NCBI GenBank assembly: GCA_910574835.1
Contig: CAJTDE010000018.1
Location: 24,020 to 88,019 of the forward strand
Direction: 5' to 3'
Length of the DNA: 64,000 nucleotides
Source of the DNA: Clostridia bacterium
Lineage (GTDB): Bacteria; Bacillota; Clostridia; Lachnospirales; Lachnospiraceae
The position numbers were made by a program, and so were the translations under genes. The notes below the pieces were generated by a model. It worked only from the letters and a program-made list of their open reading frames with translations, had not been told where the DNA came from and did not search any database. Positions 16,138 through 22,726 of this stretch are shown here, piece by piece (positions within the stretch are counted from its first letter, which is position 1; every line of letters starts with the position of its first letter).

Positions 16138-16469
16138 CACATAATAACATAGATCTTATAATAATGCCCTATAGGCAAGATTCAAAGTTTTCCCTGCTCT
16201 GTTATTATAAGATATTTTATGTATCTTGCCAAGACCGCTTTGCAGAAAGCTTTCATTTTAATTTTTCTAAAAAATAGGCGTTTAGTTTCCTAAATGCCTA
16301 GAGTACCTATAACCTATCTAAAATATCGTAGTACTTCCTGCTCCCATTTTCCTACCTCCTTATAGATAAAATTAAAATATCTATGCATTTATATTATTCT
16401 ATTGTCATTTAAATATCAATTAGATTTGAAGAATTTTGTCAAATTTATTTCGGCAAATTAGTCCTCTAA

Positions 16470-16552
16470 TTACTTTTCCATGTAAACAGAGTTGTCATAT
16501 TCTGCGATTTGTATATTGTCCGCATCCGAATTTCTGGATATCAATTTTCTTG
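16470..16552 (-). pseudogene. remnant of the repressor gene 3' end, copy 2
   Basis: About 80 bases closely match 16973-17055 of the functional repressor gene, including the run TATTCTGCGATTTGTATATT. It covers roughly the last 27 codons. It lies just upstream of the 31-residue hydrophobic peptide gene, as if that gene had been inserted together with a copy of the repressor end. Confidence 0.7.
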
Positions 16553-16624
16553 TCGAAATATGTTTTCAATGCTATAATAGCTATGTTGTCATACCCAATC
16601 CGGCAACGGAAAGGGGGTGCTTAC

Positions 16625-16720
16625 ATGAATATATTGACTTCTTTTTTGGTCACCGTTATGGCTGGTGTAGCTTGCCACTACATCATCAAATGGTTAGACG
16701 GTGACAACAATGACAACTAG
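16625..16720 (+). CDS. 31-residue hydrophobic peptide, type I toxin-like
   Basis: ATG with GGAAAGGGGGTG upstream. One membrane helix (ILTSFLVTVMAGVACHYIIKW) is followed by a charged tail LDGDNNDN. A strong terminator follows directly. Short single-helix peptides with this sequence style are frequent in Clostridia and resemble holin-like or type I toxin peptides. An antisense RNA partner would be expected on the minus strand; none can be shown from sequence. Confidence 0.6.
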   Translation: MNILTSFLVTVMAGVACHYIIKWLDGDNNDN

Positions 16721-16730
16721 CCTAAAGAAA

Positions 16731-16757
16731 ACCCCGGAGGTGGCTCTCCGGGGTTTT
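16731..16757 (+). terminator. rho-independent terminator of the hydrophobic peptide gene
   Basis: Stem CCCCGGAG/CTCCGGGG with a 6-base loop followed by TTTTCGCTTT, 12 bases after the stop codon. Confidence 0.85.
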
Positions 16758-16957
16758 CGCTTTGTGCTCACATGAACACTGACTTCTTTTGCCTATCGGC
16801 ATTATAGCATATGCAAATCTAATTTGCAATATCCCCGAAAGTTTATTTGGTTAAAATTTTAACCCTTTTCAATATATTCTTTGAAATTTTCCGGTATTAT
16901 TTTTTGAGAAATTTTATTGCAGGTTTTGAGTAACGTATTTCCATAAATGCCTCCTGT

Positions 16958-17698
16958 TTACAGTTTCCCAATCACTTTCCCCATGCAAACAATATTGTCA
17001 TATTCTGCGATTTGTATATTGTCCGCATCCGGATTTCTGGATATCAGTTCTTTTTCCCCATACTCTTTTATGTAAGTGTTGTTATTAATGATAAAGATTC
17101 CTATATCTCCATGAAAGAGTTCAGCTTTCTGGGAGACCAGGACAATGTCTCCATCCGCATAATCGGGAAACATGGAGTCTCCGCTTACCTTGATAGCAAA
17201 ATCAACAGCCCGGTTCTCCGGTGTATTGGGAATGGCAATCTGCTCTGCAACCTCGTTTCCAAGGATGAATACACCAGAGCCTGCGGATGCGCTGCGGAAG
17301 TACTCTACCATGCGGTTATTCTCATTGGAAGAGGATTGGAATTCTATGATGGCAGCAGGAGCCTTGGCTTGCTTTAGCTGCTCTGCTCGTTTGACCTCCC
17401 AATCTAAGAATGTGTTTATATGTTCTTGACCAGTTGGATCAAGCTTTTGATAATTTTTTATAAGCCATTCAAATTCTTCTGGGATGACAGTTTCTTCGCT
17501 CCAACCAACAAGCTCTCTTGAGGTAGTTCCCAGAGCTTTGGCAAATAATTCGATTTTAGACTGTTGTAGATCTATTTGCCCTTTTTCGATTTTAGTAATG
17601 GAAGAACGATCGGTATATCCAGTTAATTTAGCCAAAGCATCTTGGGATAGCCCTTTTTCTTCTCGCAGTCGTTTTATGTTTTTATATAAGTCTAACAT
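16958..17698 (-). CDS. CI-like prophage repressor (XRE HTH plus S24/LexA-type domain)
   Basis: 246 residues from the ATG at 17698, preceded by AAAGGTGGTG; the longer upstream frame crosses the promoter region and is not real. The N-terminal HTH_3 domain (IKRLREEKGLSQDALAKLTGYTDRSSITKIEKGQ, about residues 8-41) is followed by a linker and a peptidase S24 domain. The latter has VSGDSMFPDYADGDIVLV (about 175-192; Ser nucleophile in GDSM) and a distal Lys in NNNTYIKEYG (about 211-220). Such proteins self-cleave with activated RecA after DNA damage, releasing lysis genes. A divergent Cro-like gene faces it. Confidence 0.92.
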   Translation of the reverse strand: MLDLYKNIKRLREEKGLSQDALAKLTGYTDRSSITKIEKGQIDLQQSKIELFAKALGTTSRELVGWSEETVIPEEFEWLIKNYQKLDPTGQEHINTFLDWEVKRAEQLKQAKAPAAIIEFQSSSNENNRMVEYFRSASAGSGVFILGNEVAEQIAIPNTPENRAVDFAIKVSGDSMFPDYADGDIVLVSQKAELFHGDIGIFIINNNTYIKEYGEKELISRNPDADNIQIAEYDNIVCMGKVIGKL

Positions 17699-17722
17699 AC
17701 AACACCACCTTTCAGTAATCAC

Positions 17723-17798
17723 ATAGTACCACATGTGTGAAAATAAATCAACAAAAATGTGAAAAAGTGTTGACAATAGTTCACATGGATGATATAGT
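17723..17798. promoter_or_regulatory. divergent promoters and operators of the lysis/lysogeny switch
   Basis: Rightward: TTGACA 17770-17775, 17-base spacer, TATAGT 17793-17798, toward the Cro-like gene. Leftward (minus strand): TTGATT at 17751-17746, 17-base spacer, TACTAT at 17728-17723, toward the repressor. Half-sites TGTGAA or TTCACA recur at about 17735-17740, 17758-17763 and 17780-17785, inside or beside both promoter spacers. ATGTGAA...TTCACAT forms one long dyad. These are likely repressor/Cro operators. Confidence 0.8.
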
Positions 17799-17826
17799 GA
17801 ATTTAAATCAGCAAAGGAGGTGCGAT

Positions 17827-18054
17827 ATGACAGATGTAAATGCATTAAAAAGGAGCATAGAAAATTCAGGCATGACAGTTACATTTGTGGCTGAAAAGGC
17901 TGGAATATTGCGAGAAACGCTATACAATAGAATGAAGACAGGAGATTTTAAACTTTCTGAAATTTGTTCTATTTCCCGTGTGTTGTCTCTTTCCAGAGAT
18001 GAAAGGGACGAAATTTTTTTTGCAAACGACTGTGAATTAAATTCAACATCATAA
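17827..18054 (+). CDS. Cro-like small HTH protein
   Basis: 75 residues, ATG with AAAGGAGGTGCGAT upstream. The helix-turn-helix covers MTVTFVAEKAGILRETLYNRMKTGDFKLSEICSISRVLSL (two halves around 17-56), a compact XRE/Cro-type domain. It is the first gene rightward of the switch promoter, the classical place for cro. It should bind the TGTGAA-type operators. Confidence 0.82.
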   Translation: MTDVNALKRSIENSGMTVTFVAEKAGILRETLYNRMKTGDFKLSEICSISRVLSLSRDERDEIFFANDCELNSTS

Positions 18055-18075
18055 AAGGAGGTGGACTAGAGCAAC

Positions 18076-18300
18076 ATGAATAATCAGCATATAAAGGTAG
18101 TGGCAAAACAAATAGCATCAGTTTTAGCGGAAAATGAAGCGACAGTAAATGATATGTACGCAATTTTCCAACTTGTTAAAGATAATTTAATCGTTACTGC
18201 GGCAACCCCCTTTGCCCCAGGGTATTCATATGGACATGAGATCCGAGTTACTGATCTTCCGAATGACGGTGACCGGATAGGGGATGAGGAGTTCGAGTAA
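18076..18300 (+). CDS. early phage protein, pair 1 plus-strand member
   Basis: 74 residues, ATG with AAAGGAGGTGGACTAGAGCAAC upstream. Helical N-terminal half (VAKQIASVLAENEATVNDMY), acidic C-terminus. It follows cro by 21 bases and is probably co-transcribed. Its last 75 bases overlap, tail-to-tail, the minus-strand gene at 18226-18810. No family recognised. Confidence 0.6.
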   Translation: MNNQHIKVVAKQIASVLAENEATVNDMYAIFQLVKDNLIVTAATPFAPGYSYGHEIRVTDLPNDGDRIGDEEFE

Positions 18301-18810
18301 AGGCTTTTGAGAGCGGTCGCCATTCCAGTATTTATGTGCATTGTCCATCGCTGTAAGAAATGAAAAGTCATTCTTTGAACCAATACCCAAAAATGATGCA
18401 TCGTATAATTGAGCATTTGTTTGAAATTCGATTTCCCATAAATCAATTACAGATTGCCCGCCGGTTTGTAGAAATGATTTCCATATGAATGCTTGTTGGA
18501 TAGATTCAGATGCATACAGTGAGGAAAGCCTGGATGGTGATTCTGGAAAATGTAATTGCCGAACCAATTCAAAAATGATATCAGTAATTGGTTCATTGAC
18601 TTCAGGATTTATCATATTACGACTTAGAAACATGGATAATCCGTGGGGACTTAAACCATTAGGAAAATATTTTTTAATTAATTCGAGCTTTATAGGATCA
18701 GTAAAATATTTAGAAAATATAGTTGGATCCGTTATTAGGCTTAGTACTTTCTCAGGATAAATACTATCAAAATATGGATGTGGTCTGTACCAGTAATATG
18801 CTTTGCTCAT
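18226..18810 (-). CDS. DUF2441-like protein, pair 1 minus-strand member
   Basis: 194 residues from ATG 18810 with AAAAAGGAGTTAAAA upstream; the longer frame begins inside the leader repeat. The sequence AYYWYRPHPYFDSIYPEK ... YASESIQQAFIWKSF ... LWEIEF ... DASFL ... NAHKYWNGD recalls DUF2441, a family with an ADP-ribosyltransferase-like fold. That assignment is from memory of sequence style and is tentative. It is read against the early operon behind its own promoter/leader (shared with three other minus-strand genes), so it may be expressed in the lysogen. Confidence 0.6.
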   Translation of the reverse strand: MSKAYYWYRPHPYFDSIYPEKVLSLITDPTIFSKYFTDPIKLELIKKYFPNGLSPHGLSMFLSRNMINPEVNEPITDIIFELVRQLHFPESPSRLSSLYASESIQQAFIWKSFLQTGGQSVIDLWEIEFQTNAQLYDASFLGIGSKNDFSFLTAMDNAHKYWNGDRSQKPLLELLIPYPVTVIRKISNSDLMSI

Positions 18811-18814
18811 TTTT

Positions 18815-18875
18815 AACTCCTTTTTCTTATACTCGGCTCTGGCGGGAGCTTGTACATACAGTATAGGGAAAAGGG
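18815..18875 (-). promoter_or_regulatory. minus-strand leader repeat, copy 1
   Basis: Read on the minus strand: -10-like TATACT, a segment GTACAAGCTCCC, a hairpin (A)GCTC-N6-GAGCC, then GAGTATAAG and the ribosome site of the DUF2441-like gene. The other copies are at about 19471-19525, 20060-20115 and 20552-20610. The -10, hairpin and ribosome-site spacing are conserved in all four. Confidence 0.7.
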
Positions 18876-18889
18876 AGGATGGTGGCAAC

Positions 18890-19023
18890 AGAAATTTTAG
18901 AGAGAGAAAAGCCTTAACTTAACGGAAGGAGGACTTAAGTAAATGACATTGGAATAGCAACAGAGATTTTAGAGAGGGCAGAGCCTTAACTTAACAGAGG
19001 GAAGGCTTAAGTAAATGACATTG
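18890..19023 (+). repeat. plus-strand leader repeat, two tandem copies
   Basis: Two ~60-base units (about 18890-18952 and 18959-19023) read GCAACAGA(A/G)ATTTTAGAGAG, then GCCTTAACTTAAC, a purine block, CTTAAGTAAATGACATTG. The second unit has the stem GCCTT...AAGGC. A third copy is at 19542-19607, in front of the gene at 19622. They lie back to back with the minus-strand leader repeats. Confidence 0.7.
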
Positions 19024-19138
19024 CGCAATCCCCCCATGCAGATGACCCAGTCATAGAAGTAGATCATTGTTCGATAAAGGGTAGTAGGGCGGGAATGTAG
19101 GCAGATGAAATTAAAGAAAAAATGAAGGAGAAGTCATA

Positions 19139-19309
19139 GTGGGAAAGATGGATGAAAAGGTTAAAAAAAGTGCTTTGGATATAATTGAGGTGTCAAAAGA
19201 GCTGTTAGAGAAAAGCGACATAACAGTTAATGAAATTGAAATGTCGCTTGCTCTTTTGAATGAAGCTAAAACACTTCTTTGTTTTGTGGAACGTCATCTG
19301 TTTAAATAA
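19139..19309 (+). CDS. early phage protein, pair 2 plus-strand member
   Basis: 56 residues from GTG 19139 (GAAGGAG eight bases upstream); ATG 19148 is an alternative. Two predicted helices with hydrophobic heptads (SALDIIEVSKELLEKS; EIEMSLALLNEAKTLL). The 'TVNEIE' junction resembles 'TVNDMY' of the pair 1 protein, so the two may be distant paralogues. The 3' end overlaps the minus-strand gene at 19294-19464 by 16 bases. Confidence 0.55.
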   Translation: MGKMDEKVKKSALDIIEVSKELLEKSDITVNEIEMSLALLNEAKTLLCFVERHLFK

Positions 19310-19464
19310 GATTTTTCATCCCGGGAAATCATTTCAAGAAAATATTGATAGTAGTCGGTTACTACGCAACAGTTTGCTGCTACTGGTTCTGAGGCTGAAC
19401 AGTTTGTATTTATTGTTGGAGCAATTATTTTTGTGAACTCTAGTGCAAGATCTTCTTTTGACAT
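19294..19464 (-). CDS. small protein, pair 2 minus-strand member
   Basis: 56 residues, ATG preceded by AGAAGGAGATAAACTGTT. It opens MSKEDLALEFTKIIAP and has a Cys-Cys in the centre (VAANCCVVTDYY). Expressed from its own conserved leader (about 19471-19525). Overlaps the opposite gene at the 3' end. Function unknown. Confidence 0.55.
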   Translation of the reverse strand: MSKEDLALEFTKIIAPTINTNCSASEPVAANCCVVTDYYQYFLEMISRDEKSYLNR

Positions 19465-19470
19465 AACAGT

Positions 19471-19525
19471 TTATCTCCTTCTTATGTACTCGGCTCTGGT
19501 GGGAGCCTGTATATACAGTATAGGG
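19471..19525 (-). promoter_or_regulatory. minus-strand leader repeat, copy 2
   Basis: Minus-strand order: TATACT, ACAGGCTCCCACCAGAGCC hairpin, GAGTACATAAG, AGGAG. Same layout as the copies at 18815-18875, 20060-20115 and 20552-20610. Confidence 0.7.
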
Positions 19526-19541
19526 AAACGGGTGGATAGTG

Positions 19542-19607
19542 GCAACAAAAATTTTAGAGAGGGAAAAGCCTTAACTTAACAGAGGGAAGGCTTAAGTAAA
19601 TGACATT
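19542..19607 (+). repeat. plus-strand leader repeat, third copy
   Basis: GCAACAAAAATTTTAGAGAG ... AAGCCTT-N14-AAGGCTT ... AAGTAAATGACATTG, ending two bases before the GAGGTGGG ribosome site of the gene at 19622. Nearly identical to the tandem copies at 18890-19023. Confidence 0.75.
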
Positions 19608-19621
19608 GAGGTGGGATATGG

Positions 19622-19852
19622 ATGCATATAAATGATGCATTAGAGCATTTTGGAATAACTAATGAAGAGTTTGCAGAAGCAAAGGCGGTGTATAAGTGCA
19701 CGAATAGTCAATTTTATAAAGAAAAAACAGGAGTTGAGCATATGGTGGGGAGGTATGAAGAAGAGCATGAAAAAATAAAAGGAAAAGTCCGTATTATCAT
19801 AGATTATGATACGGACTTCTCAGAAATAGTTACTAGGCTCATTTCTCGATAA
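19622..19852 (+). CDS. early phage protein, pair 3 plus-strand member
   Basis: 76 residues, ATG with GAGGTGGG five bases upstream. The C-terminal part KVRIIIDYDTDFSEIVTRLI is clearly related to KMRVVIDYDPRADKVEITYF in the pair 4 protein at 20177, so the two are paralogues in that half. Convergent with, and overlapping by 14 bases, the gene at 19839-20057. Role unknown. Confidence 0.6.
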   Translation: MHINDALEHFGITNEEFAEAKAVYKCTNSQFYKEKTGVEHMVGRYEEEHEKIKGKVRIIIDYDTDFSEIVTRLISR

Positions 19853-20057
19853 TTTTCACATGAGATGGTAACTGAGGAATTTGAGGAGGCGATTTATAAG
19901 GCCAGAAAGCTTCAAATGTGTAAAATGTTCGATGCATTAGATCTAATGGAACCCAATTTTCATGGACATCAAATGCCTTTTCAAATGCTTCAAGAATTTT
20001 ATATCGCTCTTCATGAGTTGGTATTTCGGAGACATCTATTAAAAATAATTTAGCCAT
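19839..20057 (-). CDS. small protein, pair 3 minus-strand member
   Basis: 72 residues, ATG with AGAAAGGAGTTTTT upstream. It opens MAKLFLIDVSEIPTHEERYK, one strand then a helix. The start (short hydrophobic strand, 'ID', then a charged helix) resembles MKQYYIDLRSCKESEHDRIM of the pair 4 protein. The C-terminus is Pro-rich. Expressed from leader copy 3. Function unknown. Confidence 0.6.
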   Translation of the reverse strand: MAKLFLIDVSEIPTHEERYKILEAFEKAFDVHENWVPLDLMHRTFYTFEAFWPYKSPPQIPQLPSHVKIIEK

Positions 20058-20059
20058 AA

Positions 20060-20115
20060 AAACTCCTTTCTTATGTACTTGGCTCTGGCAGGAGCCTGTG
20101 TGAAAAGTATACCAC
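20060..20115 (-). promoter_or_regulatory. minus-strand leader repeat, copy 3
   Basis: Minus-strand order: GGTATACTTTTCACACAGG, hairpin GGCTCCTGCCAGAGCC, AAGTACATAAGAAAGGAG. It keeps the TATACT element and the hairpin while flanking bases vary. Confidence 0.7.
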
Positions 20116-20176
20116 AGAAAGGAAGAAAGCGGAAATAGGATTGAGGAACTATAAGCCGGGAGGAGGTGAGGTAGAG

Positions 20177-20368
20177 ATGAAAAAAAAAGCTATTTATAAA
20201 GTAAAGCGGACTTTTTGCGAAAAACTAATTGCTTTATTGAATCATGGTACAAATCCGATAATGGAAATCTTCCAGGCTGATAAAAGCAAAAAAATGCGAG
20301 TCGTAATAGATTACGACCCACGGGCAGATAAAGTTGAAATTACATATTTCGCGGAGGATGTATGCTAA
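20177..20368 (+). CDS. early phage protein, pair 4 plus-strand member
   Basis: 63 residues from ATG 20177, which has AGGAGGTGAG six bases upstream; an in-frame ATG at 20141 has no ribosome site. Basic N-terminus (MKKKAIYKVKRTF), then RVVIDYDPRADKVEITYF, shared with the pair 3 protein. Overlaps the convergent gene at 20340-20549 by 29 bases. Confidence 0.6.
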   Translation: MKKKAIYKVKRTFCEKLIALLNHGTNPIMEIFQADKSKKMRVVIDYDPRADKVEITYFAEDVC

Positions 20369-20549
20369 TTAGTTCATCAGGTACACCAAGAACTTCACTA
20401 ACAGTTTCTTTTCTGTCCCACATAAAAGCATAAGTTTTTGGAATATTGGCGATAAAATAAACATCCCACGCAAATGCATTTATCAATTTCATAATGCGAT
20501 CATGCTCCGATTCTTTGCATGATCTTAAGTCGATATAGTATTGTTTCAC
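20340..20549 (-). CDS. small protein, pair 4 minus-strand member
   Basis: 69 residues starting MKQYYIDLRSCKESEHDRIM, with aromatic-rich centre AFAWDVYFIANIPKTYAFMW. The start at 20549 is preceded by AAGGAGAAAAAATATT. Resembles the pair 3 minus-strand protein at its N-terminus. Expressed from leader copy 4. Function unknown. Confidence 0.58.
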   Translation of the reverse strand: MKQYYIDLRSCKESEHDRIMKLINAFAWDVYFIANIPKTYAFMWDRKETVSEVLGVPDELISIHPPRNM

Positions 20550-20551
20550 AA

Positions 20552-20610
20552 TATTTTTTCTCCTTATGCACTCGGCTCTGGAAGGAGCCTGTATAAAAAG
20601 TATATCACGG
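20552..20610 (-). promoter_or_regulatory. minus-strand leader repeat, copy 4
   Basis: Minus-strand order: GATATACTTTTTATACAGG, hairpin GGCTCCTTCCAGAGCC, GAGTGCATAAGGAG. No consensus -35 is visible at the right distance in any of the four copies, so an activator may be needed. Confidence 0.7.
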
Positions 20611-20653
20611 AAAGGAAGAAAAAGAAATATTTCAAAAGGCCCTTCGGGGCTAA

Positions 20654-20728
20654 GGAGCCATAGCTTAACAGGCAGAGCAATCAGCCCTCCAATACTGATA
20701 AATTCGGGTTCGAGTCCCGATGGCTCCT
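20654..20728 (+). tRNA. tRNA-like gene with enlarged anticodon loop
   Basis: A cloverleaf fits well: acceptor GGAGCCA/TGGCTCC with T discriminator, D arm GCTT/GAGC with GG in the loop, anticodon stem ATCAG/CTGAT, variable loop AAAT, T arm TCGGG-TTCGAGT-CCCGA. The anticodon loop, CCCTCCAATA (20685-20694), has ten bases instead of seven. The only triplet after a U in a U33-like place is CCA (Trp), but the loop size makes the identity uncertain. CCA is not encoded. It lies in the phage early region, so it is a phage tRNA, a decoy, or a decayed tRNA. Confidence 0.7.
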
Positions 20729-20796
20729 ATCAGAAGCGCATCTGAAAGCAAGTTGTACAATCAGTAATTCATAGAATGACCTAAAGGAGGGATTCG

Positions 20797-20949
20797 ATGG
20801 AAAAAATTACAGGACGTTTGTTCATCCGAGAGGAGAATGAGACAGAATACAGGCCCTGGAGCGAATTGACAGAAGAAGAGGCAAAGAAGATTAGCGACTG
20901 CCTGAACCGACAGGCAGCTCATGCCGCTAATTTTAAGGAGATAGCATAG
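20797..20949 (+). CDS. 50-residue acidic phage protein
   Basis: ATG with AAAGGAGGGATTCG upstream. Sequence opens MEKITGRLFIREENETEYRP and continues WSELTEEEAKKISDCLNRQA: a strand-turn then one helix. This style of small protein is common in Clostridial phage early regions. No function known. Confidence 0.6.
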   Translation: MEKITGRLFIREENETEYRPWSELTEEEAKKISDCLNRQAAHAANFKEIA

Positions 20950-21059
20950 GCCGCAGACAAGCGGCCATGAAGGACAAGCAATAAATAAGCCTATGCCGGG
21001 AAGCAGAAAGGGCCTATTTGGATCCAAGCCTATTATAGCAGAAAAGGAGGAGATTGAGA

Positions 21060-21260
21060 ATGCCTTATTACAGGGTGTGTTCTTTCTGTGGGGCTCATTT
21101 GGATCCGGATGAAAAGTGTGATTGTCAGATGGTGCGGGGCGAATTAGACAGAAATGAAAATGGGTTATGTGGTGCGGAGCAGCAATATATAAATTGGGAC
21201 AAGAATCGTAAAAATCCATTGAAGAAGAGGGCGAAAGGGTTAGAGGATGGAAAGGATTGA
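21060..21260 (+). CDS. small zinc-ribbon-like phage protein
   Basis: 66 residues from ATG 21060 (AAAAGGAGGAGATTGAGA upstream). CSFCGAHLDPDEKCDC gives a CxxC...CxC cluster near the N-terminus that could hold zinc. The C-terminus is basic. Overlaps the next start by 14 bases. Confidence 0.6.
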   Translation: MPYYRVCSFCGAHLDPDEKCDCQMVRGELDRNENGLCGAEQQYINWDKNRKNPLKKRAKGLEDGKD

Positions 21261-21447
21261 ACAAAAGGAGAAACATGGATTTAAATTGAATGTTGAACAG
21301 AGAAGAGAGTTGCTTATTGCTTTGGGCAGAAAACGAGACCGGAAGTCAAAGAGAGCAAGAGAGGAATTTAGACGGCCTGCGTTTCAGGGAACCTTATTGG
21401 AGCCAGGGCATAAGCGGGAAGAGGGTAAATTATGGAGGGAATTATGA
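21247..21447 (+). CDS. small highly basic phage protein
   Basis: 66 residues, about a third Lys/Arg (LGRKRDRKSKRAREEF). Start ATG 21247 overlaps the gene before; the stop overlaps the gene after by four bases (ATGA). Such a protein may bind nucleic acid; no family recognised. Confidence 0.55.
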   Translation: MERIEQKEKHGFKLNVEQRRELLIALGRKRDRKSKRAREEFRRPAFQGTLLEPGHKREEGKLWREL

Positions 21448-21782
21448 GGATATGTCCTAAGTGTGGAGGTAAATTTGATAGGCTCTTGGCAGTTTCGAGA
21501 ATAGATAATAAAACGATGCTCTGTAATGATTGTGGTACAAGGGAGGCTGTTGAGGCTATGGAAGGAAAGATTGTGTCAAAGTGGCAGGCATTAAAAGCAT
21601 ATAACCTGCTAAAACAGTATTGTGGTCAAGGGAACTGTAAAGGCTGCTTGTTTGAAATGGAAGAGAATGAATGTACGGATTGTCTCTTGATTTATGAGAG
21701 TTCACCGGACAGGTGGCCGGAATTGGAGTTAGAGGTAGATGAAAGTGAAATTGAAAGAGTTAAAGGGAAAAAGGGTAGATGA
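21444..21782 (+). CDS. zinc-ribbon phage protein with two CxxC pairs
   Basis: 112 residues from ATG 21444 (ATGGAGGGAATT upstream). N-terminal CPKCGG and CNDCG form a four-cysteine zinc ribbon; a second cluster C-x5-C-x2-C with a later CTDC lies near residues 60-80. Similar proteins occur in early regions of Clostridial phages. Binding partner unknown. Confidence 0.65.
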   Translation: MRICPKCGGKFDRLLAVSRIDNKTMLCNDCGTREAVEAMEGKIVSKWQALKAYNLLKQYCGQGNCKGCLFEMEENECTDCLLIYESSPDRWPELELEVDESEIERVKGKKGR

Positions 21783-21862
21783 TTTCAAATGAAATTTTTA
21801 CTGGAAAAAGGAGTGCTGCTTATGACGTACCGGATTGAATATGCCGGGGGAAGCTCCCAAAA

Positions 21863-22708
21863 ATGAAAATATTATCATGTGGTGCGGGACAGCAGAGTAC
21901 GGCACTAGCATTAATGAGCTGTGATAATGTGCTAAATCCAGGGAAATATCCAATCGTTCCGGTTTATGATGCAGTTTTATTTTGTGATCTCGGCGGGGAA
22001 AGGGAGTGGGTATACCGGCAGGTAGATTTTTTGAAAAATCAATGTACAAAGGCCGGAATCCCGTTTTACATACTTCGGGAAAAGAATCTGAAAGAAGATT
22101 ATATGAAAAATTACGGCAGGAGCCGGGTAGTGACGATCCCTTTCTGGAGCATTGACGAAAACGGAAAAAAGGGAAAAATGACAAGACATTGTACGATTGA
22201 TTACAAGATAATTCAGATGCAGGATTTTGTAAGGTGGAATCTGCTTGGATATAAAAAGGGACAGAGAACCAAACCGGAGGACATACAGGCCCATGAGATG
22301 CATATAGGTTTTACCACAGAGGAGCAGCAGCGCATATTTGACAACAAACATAAGTTGTTTGTGAACAAATTTCCGATGGTGGAAATGGGATTGGTCAGGG
22401 CTGATAACTACGCTTATGTGAAAGAACGCTGGGGAATGGAGACACGCGGAAGTGCCTGCCTATTCTGTCCGTTTCATACCAATTATTTTTTCCATGAATG
22501 TAAACAGAGCTGCAGAGCTGATTATCAAACGGTGCTGGAATTTGATGAAATGCTAGAGAATGGAATACCAAATTCCAGAATCGGGGTGCCAAATAGCAAA
22601 GTGTATATCAGCCGGAGCCGGAAAAGGATCAAAGATTTGACGGAAGTAGAGTGCAGGGACAAAGAAACTTTTGATTATAAAGGCCGGCGGATCTGGAATG
22701 GATTTTAA
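21863..22708 (+). CDS. PP-loop ATPase / phage PAPS-reductase-like protein
   Basis: 281 residues. The PP-loop SCGAGQQSTALALM (residues 5-18) is the phage variant of the SGGxDS nucleotide motif. RHCTIDYKI (about 112-120) and a later CLFCPFH (about 200-206) match the arrangement of phage 'phosphoadenosine phosphosulfate reductase' annotations, a family that includes DndC-like sulfur-handling enzymes. Real PAPS reduction is doubtful in phages; adenylation or sulfur transfer in nucleic-acid modification is more plausible. Followed 18 bases later by a radical SAM gene and then by two DNA methyltransferases. Confidence 0.85.
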   Translation: MKILSCGAGQQSTALALMSCDNVLNPGKYPIVPVYDAVLFCDLGGEREWVYRQVDFLKNQCTKAGIPFYILREKNLKEDYMKNYGRSRVVTIPFWSIDENGKKGKMTRHCTIDYKIIQMQDFVRWNLLGYKKGQRTKPEDIQAHEMHIGFTTEEQQRIFDNKHKLFVNKFPMVEMGLVRADNYAYVKERWGMETRGSACLFCPFHTNYFFHECKQSCRADYQTVLEFDEMLENGIPNSRIGVPNSKVYISRSRKRIKDLTEVECRDKETFDYKGRRIWNGF

Positions 22709-22726
22709 TGCGGATCAGGAGGGGAA

